A stretch of 64,000 nucleotides of DNA from Planococcus soli. Its GTDB lineage: Bacteria; Bacillota; Bacilli; Bacillales_A; Planococcaceae. The DNA lies in the NCBI RefSeq assembly GCF_016881065.1, contig NZ_WXYN01000051.1:496001-560000 (forward strand), read 5' to 3'. Both the position numbers and the translations under genes were made by a program. Below the pieces are notes generated by a model. It worked only from the letters and a program-made list of their open reading frames with translations. It ran no database searches and was not told the DNA's origin. This document shows, piece by piece, positions 47,968 through 56,732 of the stretch (positions are counted from its first letter, which is position 1; each line of letters opens with the position of its first letter).

Positions 47968-49194
47968 ATGGTGACTACTAAGACTTGCAAAAATGGATTG
48001 CGCATCGTTTCCGAACATATTCCCTATTTCCATTCGGTTGCGGTAGGGGTCTTTGTCAATAACGGCTCCCGGGATGAACTTCCGGAAGAAAACGGCATTA
48101 CGCATTTTATCGAACATATGCTGTTCAAAGGAACAGACCTGCGCACAGCAAAGGAGATTGCCCAGGAATTTGACCGTATCGGCGGAGATATCAATGCCTA
48201 TACGTCAAAAGAGTATACCTGCTATTACGCTAAAGTATTGGATCATCATGCAGAACATGCCGTAGCTGTATTAGCTGATATGCTGTTCAATTCGCAAATG
48301 GATCCAGTAGAGTTCGATAAGGAACGCCAAGTCATTCTTGAGGAAATCAGCATGACAGAAGATATGCCGGATGACGATGTACACGAACAGCTGTGGCGCG
48401 TCATGTATCCGAAAAATTCGATCGGAGCACCCATACTTGGGACTGCTGAAACACTCGCCAGCTTCACACCGGAGAAGATCCGCGATTACATGGACCGGCA
48501 TTACACACCGGCTAACACCGTCGTTTCAGTAGCTGGCAATATTACACCAGCATTGCTGGAGACGATTGAAGCGTTGTTTGGTGCTTTTGAAAGGAAAGAA
48601 AGTCCTAAAAAATATGAACTGCCTGTTTTTACATCCGGTTACTCATTAAAGAACAAAGAAACAGAACAGGGACATCTATGCCTCGGATTTCCAGGGCTGT
48701 CGTTAAATGATCCTGATATTTATAACATCACTGTTTTAAACAATATTATCGGCGGCTCGATGTCTTCAAGGCTGTTCCAGGAAATTCGGGAGCAACGCGG
48801 TTTGGCTTATTCGATTTTTTCGTATCATTCAGCCTACTCCGATCACGGAACCTTGGCGATATACGGTGGAACTTCAGACGAACAGATGGCTGAAATGCAG
48901 CAGGTAATTTTGAGCTTGCTGAAAGAATTGAAAAACGGCGGGATTACGCAGCAGGAAATCATCGACTCAAAAGAGCAGCTGAAAGGCAGCTTGATGCTGG
49001 GGCTTGAAAGCACCAGTGCGCGCATGAGCCGAAACGGCAGACATGAATTGCTGCTGGGCAAACACCAAACGTACGATGAAGTACTTGAGCAAATCGATCT
49101 TGTATCACTCGAAAAAGTTTTATCTTTGCTCGATATTCTGGTGAAGTCACCTGCCATTTCCATTATTCGTCCGAAAGAAGCTCTCTTAGTTTAA
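47968..49194 (+). CDS. mlpA: M16 family zinc metalloprotease MlpA
   Basis: This 408-residue protein resembles mitochondrial processing peptidase and B. subtilis MlpA (YmxG). It has the inverted zinc motif H-F-I-E-H at residues 46-50, with a downstream Glu in the E-Y-T-C-Y-Y-A-K region helix, so it should be catalytic. Family substrates are poorly known. I chose ATG 47968, nine bases after AGGAGG (47953-47958); an ATG at 47962 is too close. In B. subtilis ymxH and spoVFAB follow; here asd follows directly. Its own stop codon lies inside the terminator stem. Confidence 0.93.
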   Translation: MVTTKTCKNGLRIVSEHIPYFHSVAVGVFVNNGSRDELPEENGITHFIEHMLFKGTDLRTAKEIAQEFDRIGGDINAYTSKEYTCYYAKVLDHHAEHAVAVLADMLFNSQMDPVEFDKERQVILEEISMTEDMPDDDVHEQLWRVMYPKNSIGAPILGTAETLASFTPEKIRDYMDRHYTPANTVVSVAGNITPALLETIEALFGAFERKESPKKYELPVFTSGYSLKNKETEQGHLCLGFPGLSLNDPDIYNITVLNNIIGGSMSSRLFQEIREQRGLAYSIFSYHSAYSDHGTLAIYGGTSDEQMAEMQQVILSLLKELKNGGITQQEIIDSKEQLKGSLMLGLESTSARMSRNGRHELLLGKHQTYDEVLEQIDLVSLEKVLSLLDILVKSPAISIIRPKEALLV

Positions 49195-49206
49195 GGGAGC
49201 TTTTTG
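49179..49206 (+). terminator. Terminator overlapping the mlpA stop
   Basis: AGCTCTCTTA (49179-49188) pairs with TTAAGGGAGCT (49191-49201, one G-U pair), followed by TTTTT. The stem includes the last codons and TAA of mlpA. Confidence 0.75.
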
Positions 49207-49235
49207 TTATTTCGTTTCTCTAGCAGACTAAATTA

Positions 49236-49244
49236 TGTTACAAT
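49236..49244 (+). promoter_or_regulatory. Extended -10 promoter for asd
   Basis: TGTTACAAT is a TGN extended -10 element 31 bases before the GTG start. The -35 region is poor. Confidence 0.5.
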
Positions 49245-49275
49245 AACTCAAATCACCATTGAAGGAGCGAATATT

Positions 49276-50310
49276 GTGAAAACATATAACGTAGCAATTA
49301 TGGGAGCAACAGGGGCAGTTGGCCAACAAATGAAAGAGCAATTGGAGAAGCGGAAATTTCCGGTAAAAGACATTGTCTTTTTGTCTTCAAGCCGTTCGGC
49401 CGGTAAAAAAATTAGATTCAACGGCAAAACATTCACCGTTCAGGAAGCAAAACCTGAATCATTTGAAGGCATCGACATCGCGTTGTTCAGTGCTGGCGGC
49501 AGTGTATCGGAAAAGTTTGCGCCGGAAGCTGTCAAGCGCGGGGCAATCGTCATCGACAACACCAGCGCATTCCGGATGGACAAGGAAGTGCCGCTTGTCG
49601 TACCTGAAGTAAACAAAAGCGACCTCTCTCTACATAAGGGCATCATTGCCAACCCGAACTGTTCCACCATCCAGATGGTCTGCGCCTTGCAGCCGTTGAA
49701 AGAGCAGTTTGGCATGACCAAAATTGTCGTCTCTACCTATCAGGCCGTTTCAGGAGCGGGCATTGACGCCATCAATGAACTAAAAGCCCAGTCGGCTGAC
49801 TTTGACAATGCCAAAACGGCGGATGCGAACATGCTGCCGGTCAAGTCTGCCGCGCGTCATTATCCAATTGCATTTAATGCGATTCCGCAAATCGATCAGT
49901 TTACAGACAACGGCTACACATTTGAAGAAATGAAAATGATCAATGAAACCAAGAAAATCATGCATGACGATTCCTTGGCTGTCGCAGCTACTTGCGTGCG
50001 GCTGCCTGTGGTTACAGGGCATTCAGAATCAGTGTATGTCGAGCTTAAAGGCGCAGCAACTGTCGAGCAAGTCAAACAGGCAATGGTCGATGCACCTGGG
50101 GTTGAACTGATGGATGATCCATCAAACCAAGTCTACCCAATGCCGTTGATGGCTGCAGGACTGGACGAGGTGTTTGTCGGGCGTATCCGCCAGGACCTGG
50201 ACAATCCGAATGGCTTCCACCTATGGGTCGTTTCAGACAACTTGGTCAAAGGTGCCGCACTGAATTCTGTACAGATTGCAGAAGCATTAATCGAAGAAAA
50301 TATCATTTAA
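49276..50310 (+). CDS. asd: Aspartate-semialdehyde dehydrogenase
   Basis: Asd reduces aspartyl phosphate to aspartate semialdehyde, the branch point to lysine/diaminopimelate, threonine and methionine. The 344-residue protein begins with the NADP motif M-G-A-T-G-A-V-G-Q-Q and has the catalytic Cys129 in N-P-N-C-S-T-I-Q. The start is GTG 49276 behind GAAGGAG; the frame is open upstream into the mlpA terminator, which I regard as non-coding. In B. subtilis dapG and dapA follow; here a terminator and rnjB follow, so the rest of the lysine pathway must be elsewhere. Confidence 0.97.
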   Translation: MKTYNVAIMGATGAVGQQMKEQLEKRKFPVKDIVFLSSSRSAGKKIRFNGKTFTVQEAKPESFEGIDIALFSAGGSVSEKFAPEAVKRGAIVIDNTSAFRMDKEVPLVVPEVNKSDLSLHKGIIANPNCSTIQMVCALQPLKEQFGMTKIVVSTYQAVSGAGIDAINELKAQSADFDNAKTADANMLPVKSAARHYPIAFNAIPQIDQFTDNGYTFEEMKMINETKKIMHDDSLAVAATCVRLPVVTGHSESVYVELKGAATVEQVKQAMVDAPGVELMDDPSNQVYPMPLMAAGLDEVFVGRIRQDLDNPNGFHLWVVSDNLVKGAALNSVQIAEALIEENII

Positions 50311-50329
50311 ATCAAAACAGCAATCGTTT

Positions 50330-50363
50330 AAATAAACCGGCCATTGCGCCGGTTTATTTTTTT
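50330..50363 (+). terminator. Rho-independent terminator of asd
   Basis: AAATAAACCGG (50330-50340) pairs with CCGGTTTATTT (50349-50359), followed by T's. Confidence 0.9.
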
Positions 50364-50365
50364 CT

Positions 50366-50395
50366 TTGGACTGTTTCAGGGGATTCCCGTATAAT
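50366..50395 (+). promoter_or_regulatory. Sigma-A promoter for rnjB
   Basis: TTGGAC (50366-50371) and a perfect TATAAT (50390-50395) are 18 bases apart, directly after the asd terminator. Confidence 0.7.
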
Positions 50396-50438
50396 GAAGT
50401 TTATGGATGTGTACGGGTGAATTTTAGGAGGAAATAAA

Positions 50439-52106
50439 TTGAGTAAAATTAAAAATGAAGTAATACGAGTTATCCCTTTAGGCGGCGTCGGTGAAGTCGG
50501 CAAAGCCATGTACGTAATCGAAATTGACGAAGATCTGTTTGTTGTAGACAGCGGATTGATGTTCCCGGAAGATGAAATGCTGGGCGTCGATATTGTCATT
50601 CCAGACATGACTTTCCTGGAAGAAAACAAAGACCGCGTCAAAGGAGTTTTCTTGACGCATGGCCATGAGGACGCAATCGGTTCCATCGCTTATTTATTGA
50701 AGAAAATCCAGGCTCCGGTTTATGGATCGAAATTAACGATTGCATTAGCGAAAGAACATATTAAAGAACAAGGTTCTTTAAAACACGTAAAGTTCTTTGA
50801 AGTGACCAACAAAAGCCGCATGAACTTTGATAAAACGCATGTGACGTTCTTCCATACGACACACAGCATTCCTGACGCACTTGGAATCGTCTTCCACACA
50901 TCAGAAGGCGCCATTGTGCATACAGGCGAATTTAAATTCGATCAATCCGCTAAAGGAAGCTATAGACCGGATATTGCAAAAATGGCGAAATTGGGAGAAG
51001 ACGGCGTACTTATGCTGTTGTCTGACTCAACTGAAGCTGAACGTCCAGGCTATACCACGTCTGAAATTGTGGTTGCTGACCATATTCTGTCGGCGTTTCT
51101 TGCTGCAGAAGGCCGCGTATTGGTATCCCTGTATTCATCAAACTTTATCCGCATCCAGCAAGTATTCGACATTGCGGCAGCTACAGGCAAAAAAGTCGCT
51201 GTAGCAGGCAGAAGCCTGGAAAGCAGCTATGAAGTCGGCTTGCGCCTAGGCTACTTGACCGTTCATGAAGATACCGTCATTTCCTTGAAAGACCTGGAAA
51301 ACTACCGTGATGACGAAGTTGTCATTATCGTTACCGGCAACCAGGGAGAACCGCTGGAAGCATTGGACAAGATGGTCCGCAAACAGCACAAAGACGTTAA
51401 AATTAAAGAAACTGACACCATATTGATTACATTCACACCATCACCCGGTATGGAAGTTCCTATGTTCCAAACAATGAACAAACTGGCAAAAGCTGGTGCA
51501 AACGTTTTGACTGCCAGCAAGAAAGTCCACGTTTCAGGACATGGCAGCCAGGAAGATTTAAAAATGATGTTGAACATGATGAAACCCAAGTATTTCATTC
51601 CCATCCAGGGTGAATACAAAATGCTGATTGCCCATTCTAAATTGGCGCAGCAAGTGGGATTGCACAAGTCTGAAATCTTTATTGCCGATAAAGGCGATAT
51701 CGTGGAATACAAAGGCGGCAAAGTCCGCATGAGCGGCCGCGTTACAGCCGGCAATGTGCTGATTGATGGCATTGGCATCGGTGATGTTGGAAACATCGTT
51801 TTGCGTGATCGTAAGTTGTTGTCACAGGACGGAATTTTCATCGTTGTGGTGACATTGAACCGCAAAGAAAAGAAAATTGCTTCCGGTCCGGAAATGATTT
51901 CACGCGGTTTTGTTTATGTCCGTGAATCAGAAGAGCTGATGGATGAATCTACAAGACTTGTCCGCAAAGTCGTTGAAAAATACGTAACCAGAGACGCGTT
52001 CGAGTGGAATAACATCAAGCAGGAAATTCGTGATACGTTGAATTCTTACCTGTTCCAGCAGACAAAACGCCGTCCAATGATTATCCCGATTATTATGGAA
52101 TACTAA
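50439..52106 (+). CDS. rnjB: Ribonuclease J2
   Basis: RNase J enzymes are beta-CASP metallo-beta-lactamase nucleases that degrade and process RNA from the 5' end. In this 555-residue protein the metal motif, H-G-H-E-D-H in RNase J1, reads H-G-H-E-D-A at residues 74-79; the missing histidine points to the weakly active J2 paralogue, which acts as partner of J1. The C-terminal half has V-S-G-H-G-S-Q-E-D and ends M-I-I-P-I-I-M-E. The start is TTG 50439 behind TAGGAGGAAA. Position before spoIIIE/ftsK matches B. subtilis ymfA/rnjB. Confidence 0.95.
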   Translation: MSKIKNEVIRVIPLGGVGEVGKAMYVIEIDEDLFVVDSGLMFPEDEMLGVDIVIPDMTFLEENKDRVKGVFLTHGHEDAIGSIAYLLKKIQAPVYGSKLTIALAKEHIKEQGSLKHVKFFEVTNKSRMNFDKTHVTFFHTTHSIPDALGIVFHTSEGAIVHTGEFKFDQSAKGSYRPDIAKMAKLGEDGVLMLLSDSTEAERPGYTTSEIVVADHILSAFLAAEGRVLVSLYSSNFIRIQQVFDIAAATGKKVAVAGRSLESSYEVGLRLGYLTVHEDTVISLKDLENYRDDEVVIIVTGNQGEPLEALDKMVRKQHKDVKIKETDTILITFTPSPGMEVPMFQTMNKLAKAGANVLTASKKVHVSGHGSQEDLKMMLNMMKPKYFIPIQGEYKMLIAHSKLAQQVGLHKSEIFIADKGDIVEYKGGKVRMSGRVTAGNVLIDGIGIGDVGNIVLRDRKLLSQDGIFIVVVTLNRKEKKIASGPEMISRGFVYVRESEELMDESTRLVRKVVEKYVTRDAFEWNNIKQEIRDTLNSYLFQQTKRRPMIIPIIMEY

Positions 52107-52115
52107 GAGAAAAAG

Positions 52116-52158
52116 AAAAAGGATTTCCATACCGAGTCATTCGGAGGAAATCCTTTTT
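52116..52158 (+). terminator. Rho-independent terminator of rnjB
   Basis: AAAAAGGATTTCC (52116-52128) pairs with GGAAATCCTTTTT (52146-52158), with an inner ACCGA/TCGGA pairing. Only 21 bases separate it from the next start codon. Confidence 0.85.
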
Positions 52159-52179
52159 CGATTACGGAGGAAATGAGGA

Positions 52180-54528
52180 ATGGCGATGACCAGGGCTCGA
52201 ACAACCACTAAAGCAAAACCTAACGCAAGAGCAAAAGCAAAAGCAAAGCCAAAAACAAAACCGAAAAACAAAAAACGGCAGCCAATGCCGATGATCGCCT
52301 ATGAAATGATCGGATTGGTATTACTGGGGATATCCGTATTAATGGTGTTCCAACTGGGCGTTATCGGCAAAATGTTCTATAACATGGCAGAATTTATGGC
52401 AGGCTATATGGCCTTCCTAATTCCGCTGGCACTTGTCTATATCGCTGTTTATGTAATGGTCAAACGTTCATGGCCAAAGCCAAGGGCGAAAATAGCGATT
52501 GGGTCGGCATTTGTTCTGATCGGCATATTGCTGATTTGCCACTTAATCTGGGCAGCCGGCACCATTTTGCCAATTACGTCAGGAAATGTCTTATCCGAGA
52601 CCATCCGCAACACACAAATGACAGGAACGGTTTGGAGCACTTATTTGGCTACTGGAGGCGGAATTATCGGTGCATTGCTGTATGCTATGCTGCATGTGCT
52701 ATTTGATACTGCTGGCACGTGGGTAGTGGCGATCATCTTGCTGTCCATCGGGGCCATTATTTTAACAGGAAAAGCAGCAGCACCCTTTATTGCTGAAAAG
52801 ATTCCAAGTGCCCGTCCAGCGATCGATGCGCTAGTAAGCCGCTTTCAACGGGACAAGCCGAAGAAACTGCGGGCTCCCCGCAAAAAGTCGGAGCCGGAGC
52901 AAGTGCTGGAAATTAATGAATCTCTAGCCTATGAGGAAGAGGAAGAGGAAGAAGATCTCTTGTACCGTCCAAAACAGGAAGAACCAATCATTTCTGCATT
53001 TACTGAAAACGTTAAACCAAAACAGGCAGAAACAGCGCCGGAGCCGATTGTGGAACCGGAGACTGGAGAAGTCCAATTGCTGTCGACTGCAGAAGAGCTG
53101 GAAAATGAAGAATACCAGCTGCCGCCACTCAGCCTGTTAACCTTGCCTCCGCATCATGACCAAAGCGGAGAGTATTCAGGCATTCAGAAAAACGCCAAGA
53201 AGCTTGAAAAAACTTTCCAAAGCTTCGGCGTCCGTGCGAAAGTGACACAAGTCCATTTGGGTCCTGCTGTCACCAAGTACGAAGTTTTGCCGGATACCGG
53301 TGTGAAAGTAAGTAAAATTGTCAGTTTGCACGACGATTTAGCTTTGGCTTTGGCAGCCCGCGATATTCGTATTGAAGCGCCGATTCCAGGGAAATCCGCT
53401 ATTGGCATCGAAGTGCCAAATTCGGAAGTATCAATCGTCAGTCTGCGCGAAGTGCTGGAATCGGAAGAAAACAACCGCCCGGATGCTAAGCTGTTGTTTG
53501 CTCTGGGCAGAGACGTGACCGGACAAGCTGTGATGACGGAATTAAACAAAATGCCGCATTTGCTCGTTGCTGGTTCAACAGGCAGCGGGAAATCCGTGTG
53601 CATTAACGGCATTATCACAAGCATCATCATGCGCGCCAAGCCGCATGAAGTGAAAATGATGATGATCGATCCGAAAATGGTGGAACTGAACGTCTACAAC
53701 GGCATTCCGCATCTGTTGGCACCGGTTGTGACAGATCCGCGCAAAGCGGCACAGGCACTGAAGAAAATCGTTTCAGAAATGGAAAGAAGATACGAGCTGT
53801 TTTCGCATACCGGTACACGCAATATTGAAGGCTATAACGAATATGTCCGTATTTTCAATGAAGAAAATGAAGACAAGCATCCAAAACTGCCGTTTATCGT
53901 GGTTATCGTCGATGAGTTGGCTGATTTGATGATGGTCGCTTCAAACGAAGTAGAAGACGCAATCACGCGTTTGGCTCAAATGGCACGTGCAGCAGGCATC
54001 CACTTGATCATCGCCACACAGCGGCCAAGCGTCAACGTCATCACCGGTGTTATCAAAGCGAATATTCCATCCCGCATCGCTTTTGCCGTCTCATCTTCCA
54101 TTGATTCTCGAACGATCCTGGATATGGGCGGTGCAGAAAAATTGCTGGGCCGCGGAGACATGCTGTTTCTCGGAGCCGGCCAATCAAAACCGGTTCGTGT
54201 TCAAGGGGCATTCCTGTCGGATTCAGAAGTCGAAAAAATTGTTGATTTTGTTATCGAACAGCAAAAAGCACAATACCAGGAAGATATGATTCCAACTGAA
54301 ATTGACGATACCAAGATAGATGAAGAAACAGATGAAATCTATGATGAAGCCGTTCAATTGGTGACCGAAATGCAGACAGCGTCGGTTTCCATGCTGCAGC
54401 GCCGGTTCCGTGTCGGCTATTCACGTGCTGCCCGGATCATAGACCAAATGGAGCAGCGGGGAGTGGTTGGTCCTTATGAAGGCAGCAAACCACGAACGGT
54501 ATTAGTTCCAAAGCAGGAAGATTACTGA
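52180..54528 (+). CDS. DNA translocase FtsK/SpoIIIE
   Basis: This 782-residue protein pumps DNA through the closing septum. It has a very basic N-terminus (alternating Lys/Ala/Pro, about residues 3-35), four membrane segments between about 40 and 200, an acidic linker, and the RecA-like motor with Walker [11 protein letters not shown] near residue 465 and [11 protein letters not shown] winged-helix gamma domain ends it ([15 protein letters not shown]). By position it is the spoIIIE orthologue. Since no sporulation genes are seen here, it probably serves vegetative chromosome rescue; a sporulation role cannot be excluded. GGAGGAAATGAGG precedes ATG 52180. Confidence 0.95.
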   Translation: MAMTRARTTTKAKPNARAKAKAKPKTKPKNKKRQPMPMIAYEMIGLVLLGISVLMVFQLGVIGKMFYNMAEFMAGYMAFLIPLALVYIAVYVMVKRSWPKPRAKIAIGSAFVLIGILLICHLIWAAGTILPITSGNVLSETIRNTQMTGTVWSTYLATGGGIIGALLYAMLHVLFDTAGTWVVAIILLSIGAIILTGKAAAPFIAEKIPSARPAIDALVSRFQRDKPKKLRAPRKKSEPEQVLEINESLAYEEEEEEEDLLYRPKQEEPIISAFTENVKPKQAETAPEPIVEPETGEVQLLSTAEELENEEYQLPPLSLLTLPPHHDQSGEYSGIQKNAKKLEKTFQSFGVRAKVTQVHLGPAVTKYEVLPDTGVKVSKIVSLHDDLALALAARDIRIEAPIPGKSAIGIEVPNSEVSIVSLREVLESEENNRPDAKLLFALGRDVTGQAVMTELNKMPHLLVAGSTGSGKSVCINGIITSIIMRAKPHEVKMMMIDPKMVELNVYNGIPHLLAPVVTDPRKAAQALKKIVSEMERRYELFSHTGTRNIEGYNEYVRIFNEENEDKHPKLPFIVVIVDELADLMMVASNEVEDAITRLAQMARAAGIHLIIATQRPSVNVITGVIKANIPSRIAFAVSSSIDSRTILDMGGAEKLLGRGDMLFLGAGQSKPVRVQGAFLSDSEVEKIVDFVIEQQKAQYQEDMIPTEIDDTKIDEETDEIYDEAVQLVTEMQTASVSMLQRRFRVGYSRAARIIDQMEQRGVVGPYEGSKPRTVLVPKQEDY

Positions 54529-54545
54529 GCTTTTGGGTTTTTTTT
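54508..54545 (+). terminator. Terminator overlapping the ftsK/spoIIIE stop
   Basis: CCAAAGC (54508-54514) pairs with GCTTTTGG (54529-54536) with one bulge, followed by eight T's; the 5' arm lies in the coding sequence. Confidence 0.65.
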
Positions 54546-54611
54546 GTGACATAATGATTAGTATTTTAGATAATGAAGAAATGAAAATTCGCTAAATTCG
54601 ACAAATTACTA

Positions 54612-54640
54612 TTTATTTCATTTGTAATAAGTGGTATAGT
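54612..54640 (+). promoter_or_regulatory. Candidate promoter for the GntR gene
   Basis: TTTATT (54612-54617) and TATAGT (54635-54640) are 17 bases apart, about 64 bases before the GntR start codon, in an AT-rich gap. Confidence 0.45.
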
Positions 54641-54666
54641 AATTTTGATTAGTAGGAATGTTTTAC

Positions 54667-54680
54667 ATCAGATGTCTGAT
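54667..54680 (+). promoter_or_regulatory. Candidate operator palindrome before the GntR gene
   Basis: ATCAGA (54667-54672) and TCTGAT (54675-54680) form an inverted repeat with a two-base spacer, between the promoter and the ribosome site, where a GntR repressor could block its own transcription. Confidence 0.45.
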
Positions 54681-54703
54681 CTCTGTCATGGGTGGTGAAT
54701 CGT

Positions 54704-55432
54704 ATGACAATTAAGTCGGATCATCGTGCTTTGTACCTTCAAGTGATCGATCGAATGAAACAGGATATTGCGGCGGGCGTCTACAAAGAAAAAGAGAAGT
54801 TGCCGTCCGAATTCGAGTTATCGAAAACACTGGGAGTCAGCCGCGCGACTTTACGAGAAGCGCTGCGGTTGTTGGAAGAAGATAATATTATCGTCAGACG
54901 CCACGGAGTCGGAACATTCGTCAATTCCAAACCATTATTTTCTTCAGGGATTGAACAATTGACAAGTGTTTCCGATATGATCCGCCAGGCGGGAATGGAA
55001 CCGGGTGCCATCTACTTGAGCACTTCGGAGAGCCTTTCCTCTGAAGAAGATATAAAACGCTTTCATTGCACTGGCGATGATACTATTATTACTATTGAAC
55101 GCGTCCGTACGGCAAACGGAGACCCTGTCGTGTATTGCATCGACAAGGTACCTTCGGATTATTTGCCTGCAGATTTTCTAGGACGCACCGAAAGTTCCAT
55201 TTTTACAGCGATTGAGGAATCAGGAGATATTCATATATCCTATGCGGTCACGTTTATCGATCCGACGGGGTATCATGAAGAAGCTTCACCAATCCTGGAA
55301 TGTGAACCGGAAACAGCATTACTGGTATTAAAACAGCTCCATTACGATGAAGACGATCGCTTGGTGCTTTATTCAAAAAATTATTTCAGAGCTGATAAAT
55401 TCAGCTTTCATGTGGTTCGCAAACGCGTGTAA
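54704..55432 (+). CDS. ymfC: GntR family regulator, HutC type (YmfC-like)
   Basis: This 242-residue regulator has an N-terminal winged helix-turn-helix (about 8-75) with [22 protein letters not shown] and the wing R-R-H-G-V-G-T-F-V, followed by a UTRA ligand domain as in HutC-type members. I chose ATG 54704, behind GGGTGGTGA. It corresponds in position to ymfC beside spoIIIE in B. subtilis. Here it lies 46 bases before the nup nucleoside importer, so a role in controlling nucleoside uptake is an inference. Its ligand is unknown. Confidence 0.88.
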   Translation: MTIKSDHRALYLQVIDRMKQDIAAGVYKEKEKLPSEFELSKTLGVSRATLREALRLLEEDNIIVRRHGVGTFVNSKPLFSSGIEQLTSVSDMIRQAGMEPGAIYLSTSESLSSEEDIKRFHCTGDDTIITIERVRTANGDPVVYCIDKVPSDYLPADFLGRTESSIFTAIEESGDIHISYAVTFIDPTGYHEEASPILECEPETALLVLKQLHYDEDDRLVLYSKNYFRADKFSFHVVRKRV

Positions 55433-55445
55433 AACATCAAATTCC

Positions 55446-55454
55446 TGCTAATAT
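55446..55454 (+). promoter_or_regulatory. Extended -10 promoter for nupN
   Basis: TGCTAATAT is a TGN extended -10 element 24 bases before the TTG start of nupN. The -35 region is poor. Confidence 0.45.
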
Positions 55455-55478
55455 CAAAAAACCTTGGGGGTTATTACA

Positions 55479-56555
55479 TTGACAAAACGTAAATTTGGTC
55501 TTGGTTTATCATTAATGCTTGCTGCTGGTACTATGCTTGCTGCTTGTGGAAGCGAAGAAGATACTTCAACTGGCGAAACTGGCGGAGGAGAAGAAGGCAC
55601 AGAAGAAGCTGCTGATTTCTCGGTTGCCATGGTTACAGATGTCGGCGGTGTGGATGATAAATCCTTCAACCAATCTGCTTGGGAAGGAATCCAGCAATTT
55701 GGTGAAGAAAATGGCCTTGAAAAAGGCGATGGCGGCTTTGATTACCTTCAATCTGCATCAGACGCGGATTACAACACCAACTTGAACAATTTAATCCGTC
55801 GTGACTTTGACGTAGTTTACGGCATCGGCTTCTTGATGGAAGGCGCTGTAGCTGAAATTGCTGAACAGCAGCCTGAAGCCCAAATTGCGATTATAGATGC
55901 AGTAGTAGATGCTCCAAACGTTGCAAGTGTCTTGTTTAAAGAGCAGGAAGGCGCATTCCTTGCGGGTGTAGCAGCAGCTCTAATGACAGAAACTAATAAA
56001 ATCGGATTTGTTGGCGGGATGGAAATTCCGGTAATCGAACGTTTTGAAGCAGGATTCCTTGAAGGAGTTGCAACTGTTGACGATACTATTGAAGTCGATG
56101 TTCAATACACAGGGGCTTTTGATAAAGCGGAATTAGGTAAAACAACTGCGAACCGTATGTACTCTGCTGGAGCAGACATCATTTTCCACGCTGCTGGCGG
56201 CACTGGAAACGGCGTATTCACTGAAGCAAAAGAACGTAAAGAAGCAGATCCAGAAGCAAACGTTTGGGTTATCGGCGTAGATGCTGACCAATACGATGAA
56301 GGCCAAACTGGCGATGCCAACGTAACATTGACTTCAGTATTGAAGCGTGTTGATACAGCTGTAATCAATATTTCTGAACAGGCGATGGCTGGCGAATTCC
56401 CAGGCGGCGAAACAATCACTTACGGTTTGTCTGATGAAGGTGTAGGCCTTGCAGATTCACGCGGAGCAATTCCTGAAGACGTGATGACGCAACTTGAAGA
56501 TTACCAGCAACAAGTTATCGATGGCGACATCGTAGTTCCCGATACTTTACAGTAG
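55479..56555 (+). CDS. nupN: Nucleoside-binding BMP-family lipoprotein
   Basis: This is the substrate-binding lipoprotein of a nucleoside ABC importer (B. subtilis NupN/YufN, PF BMP family). The 358-residue protein has a basic N-terminus, a hydrophobic segment and the lipobox L-A-A-C with Cys23 as lipidation site, then an acidic Gly/Glu-rich linker and the BMP domain with V-G-G-V-D-D-K-S-F-N-Q-S-A-W-E-G. The start is TTG 55479 behind GGGGG; an in-frame TTG at 55464 overlaps that site. A perfect terminator follows, so the binding protein is likely made in excess of the other subunits. Confidence 0.93.
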   Translation: MTKRKFGLGLSLMLAAGTMLAACGSEEDTSTGETGGGEEGTEEAADFSVAMVTDVGGVDDKSFNQSAWEGIQQFGEENGLEKGDGGFDYLQSASDADYNTNLNNLIRRDFDVVYGIGFLMEGAVAEIAEQQPEAQIAIIDAVVDAPNVASVLFKEQEGAFLAGVAAALMTETNKIGFVGGMEIPVIERFEAGFLEGVATVDDTIEVDVQYTGAFDKAELGKTTANRMYSAGADIIFHAAGGTGNGVFTEAKERKEADPEANVWVIGVDADQYDEGQTGDANVTLTSVLKRVDTAVINISEQAMAGEFPGGETITYGLSDEGVGLADSRGAIPEDVMTQLEDYQQQVIDGDIVVPDTLQ

Positions 56556-56576
56556 AAGTTAATTAGCAGCACGGTC

Positions 56577-56616
56577 ATCATAAAGACCGGTTTAACCGGT
56601 CTTTATGATTTTTTTT
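56577..56616 (+). terminator. Terminator between nupN and nupO
   Basis: A 16-base perfect stem ATCATAAAGACCGGTT (56577-56592) with AACCGGTCTTTATGAT (56594-56609) and a T run to 56616. Downstream nup genes must rely on readthrough or another promoter. Confidence 0.92.
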
Positions 56617-56630
56617 GCCCATAAGCAGGA

Positions 56631-56680
56631 AATTAATAGATGAAAGGCTTTTGGCAACGGAAGCCTTTCCTGTATTAATT
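56631..56680 (+). repeat. Second hairpin between nupN and nupO
   Basis: AATTAATA (56631-56638) pairs with TATTAATT (56673-56680) outside AAAGGCTT (56643-56650) with AAGCCTTT (56661-56668); the two stems are joined by a symmetric four-base internal loop. No T run follows. It could protect the nupOPQ message or regulate readthrough. Confidence 0.65.
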
Positions 56681-56732
56681 AATTAGTTAATTCAATCACA
56701 AGAAGTTAGTAGCTTTCAGGGGAGTGACAACA

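Noticed and set aside
52180-54528. ftsK/spoIIIE as a conjugation or element translocase
   Set aside because: It has four N-terminal membrane segments, the gamma domain and the normal neighbours rnjB and ymfC, with no mobile-element genes.
55433-55478. Purine riboswitch before nupN
   Set aside because: The gap is 46 bases, too short, with no three-way junction core.
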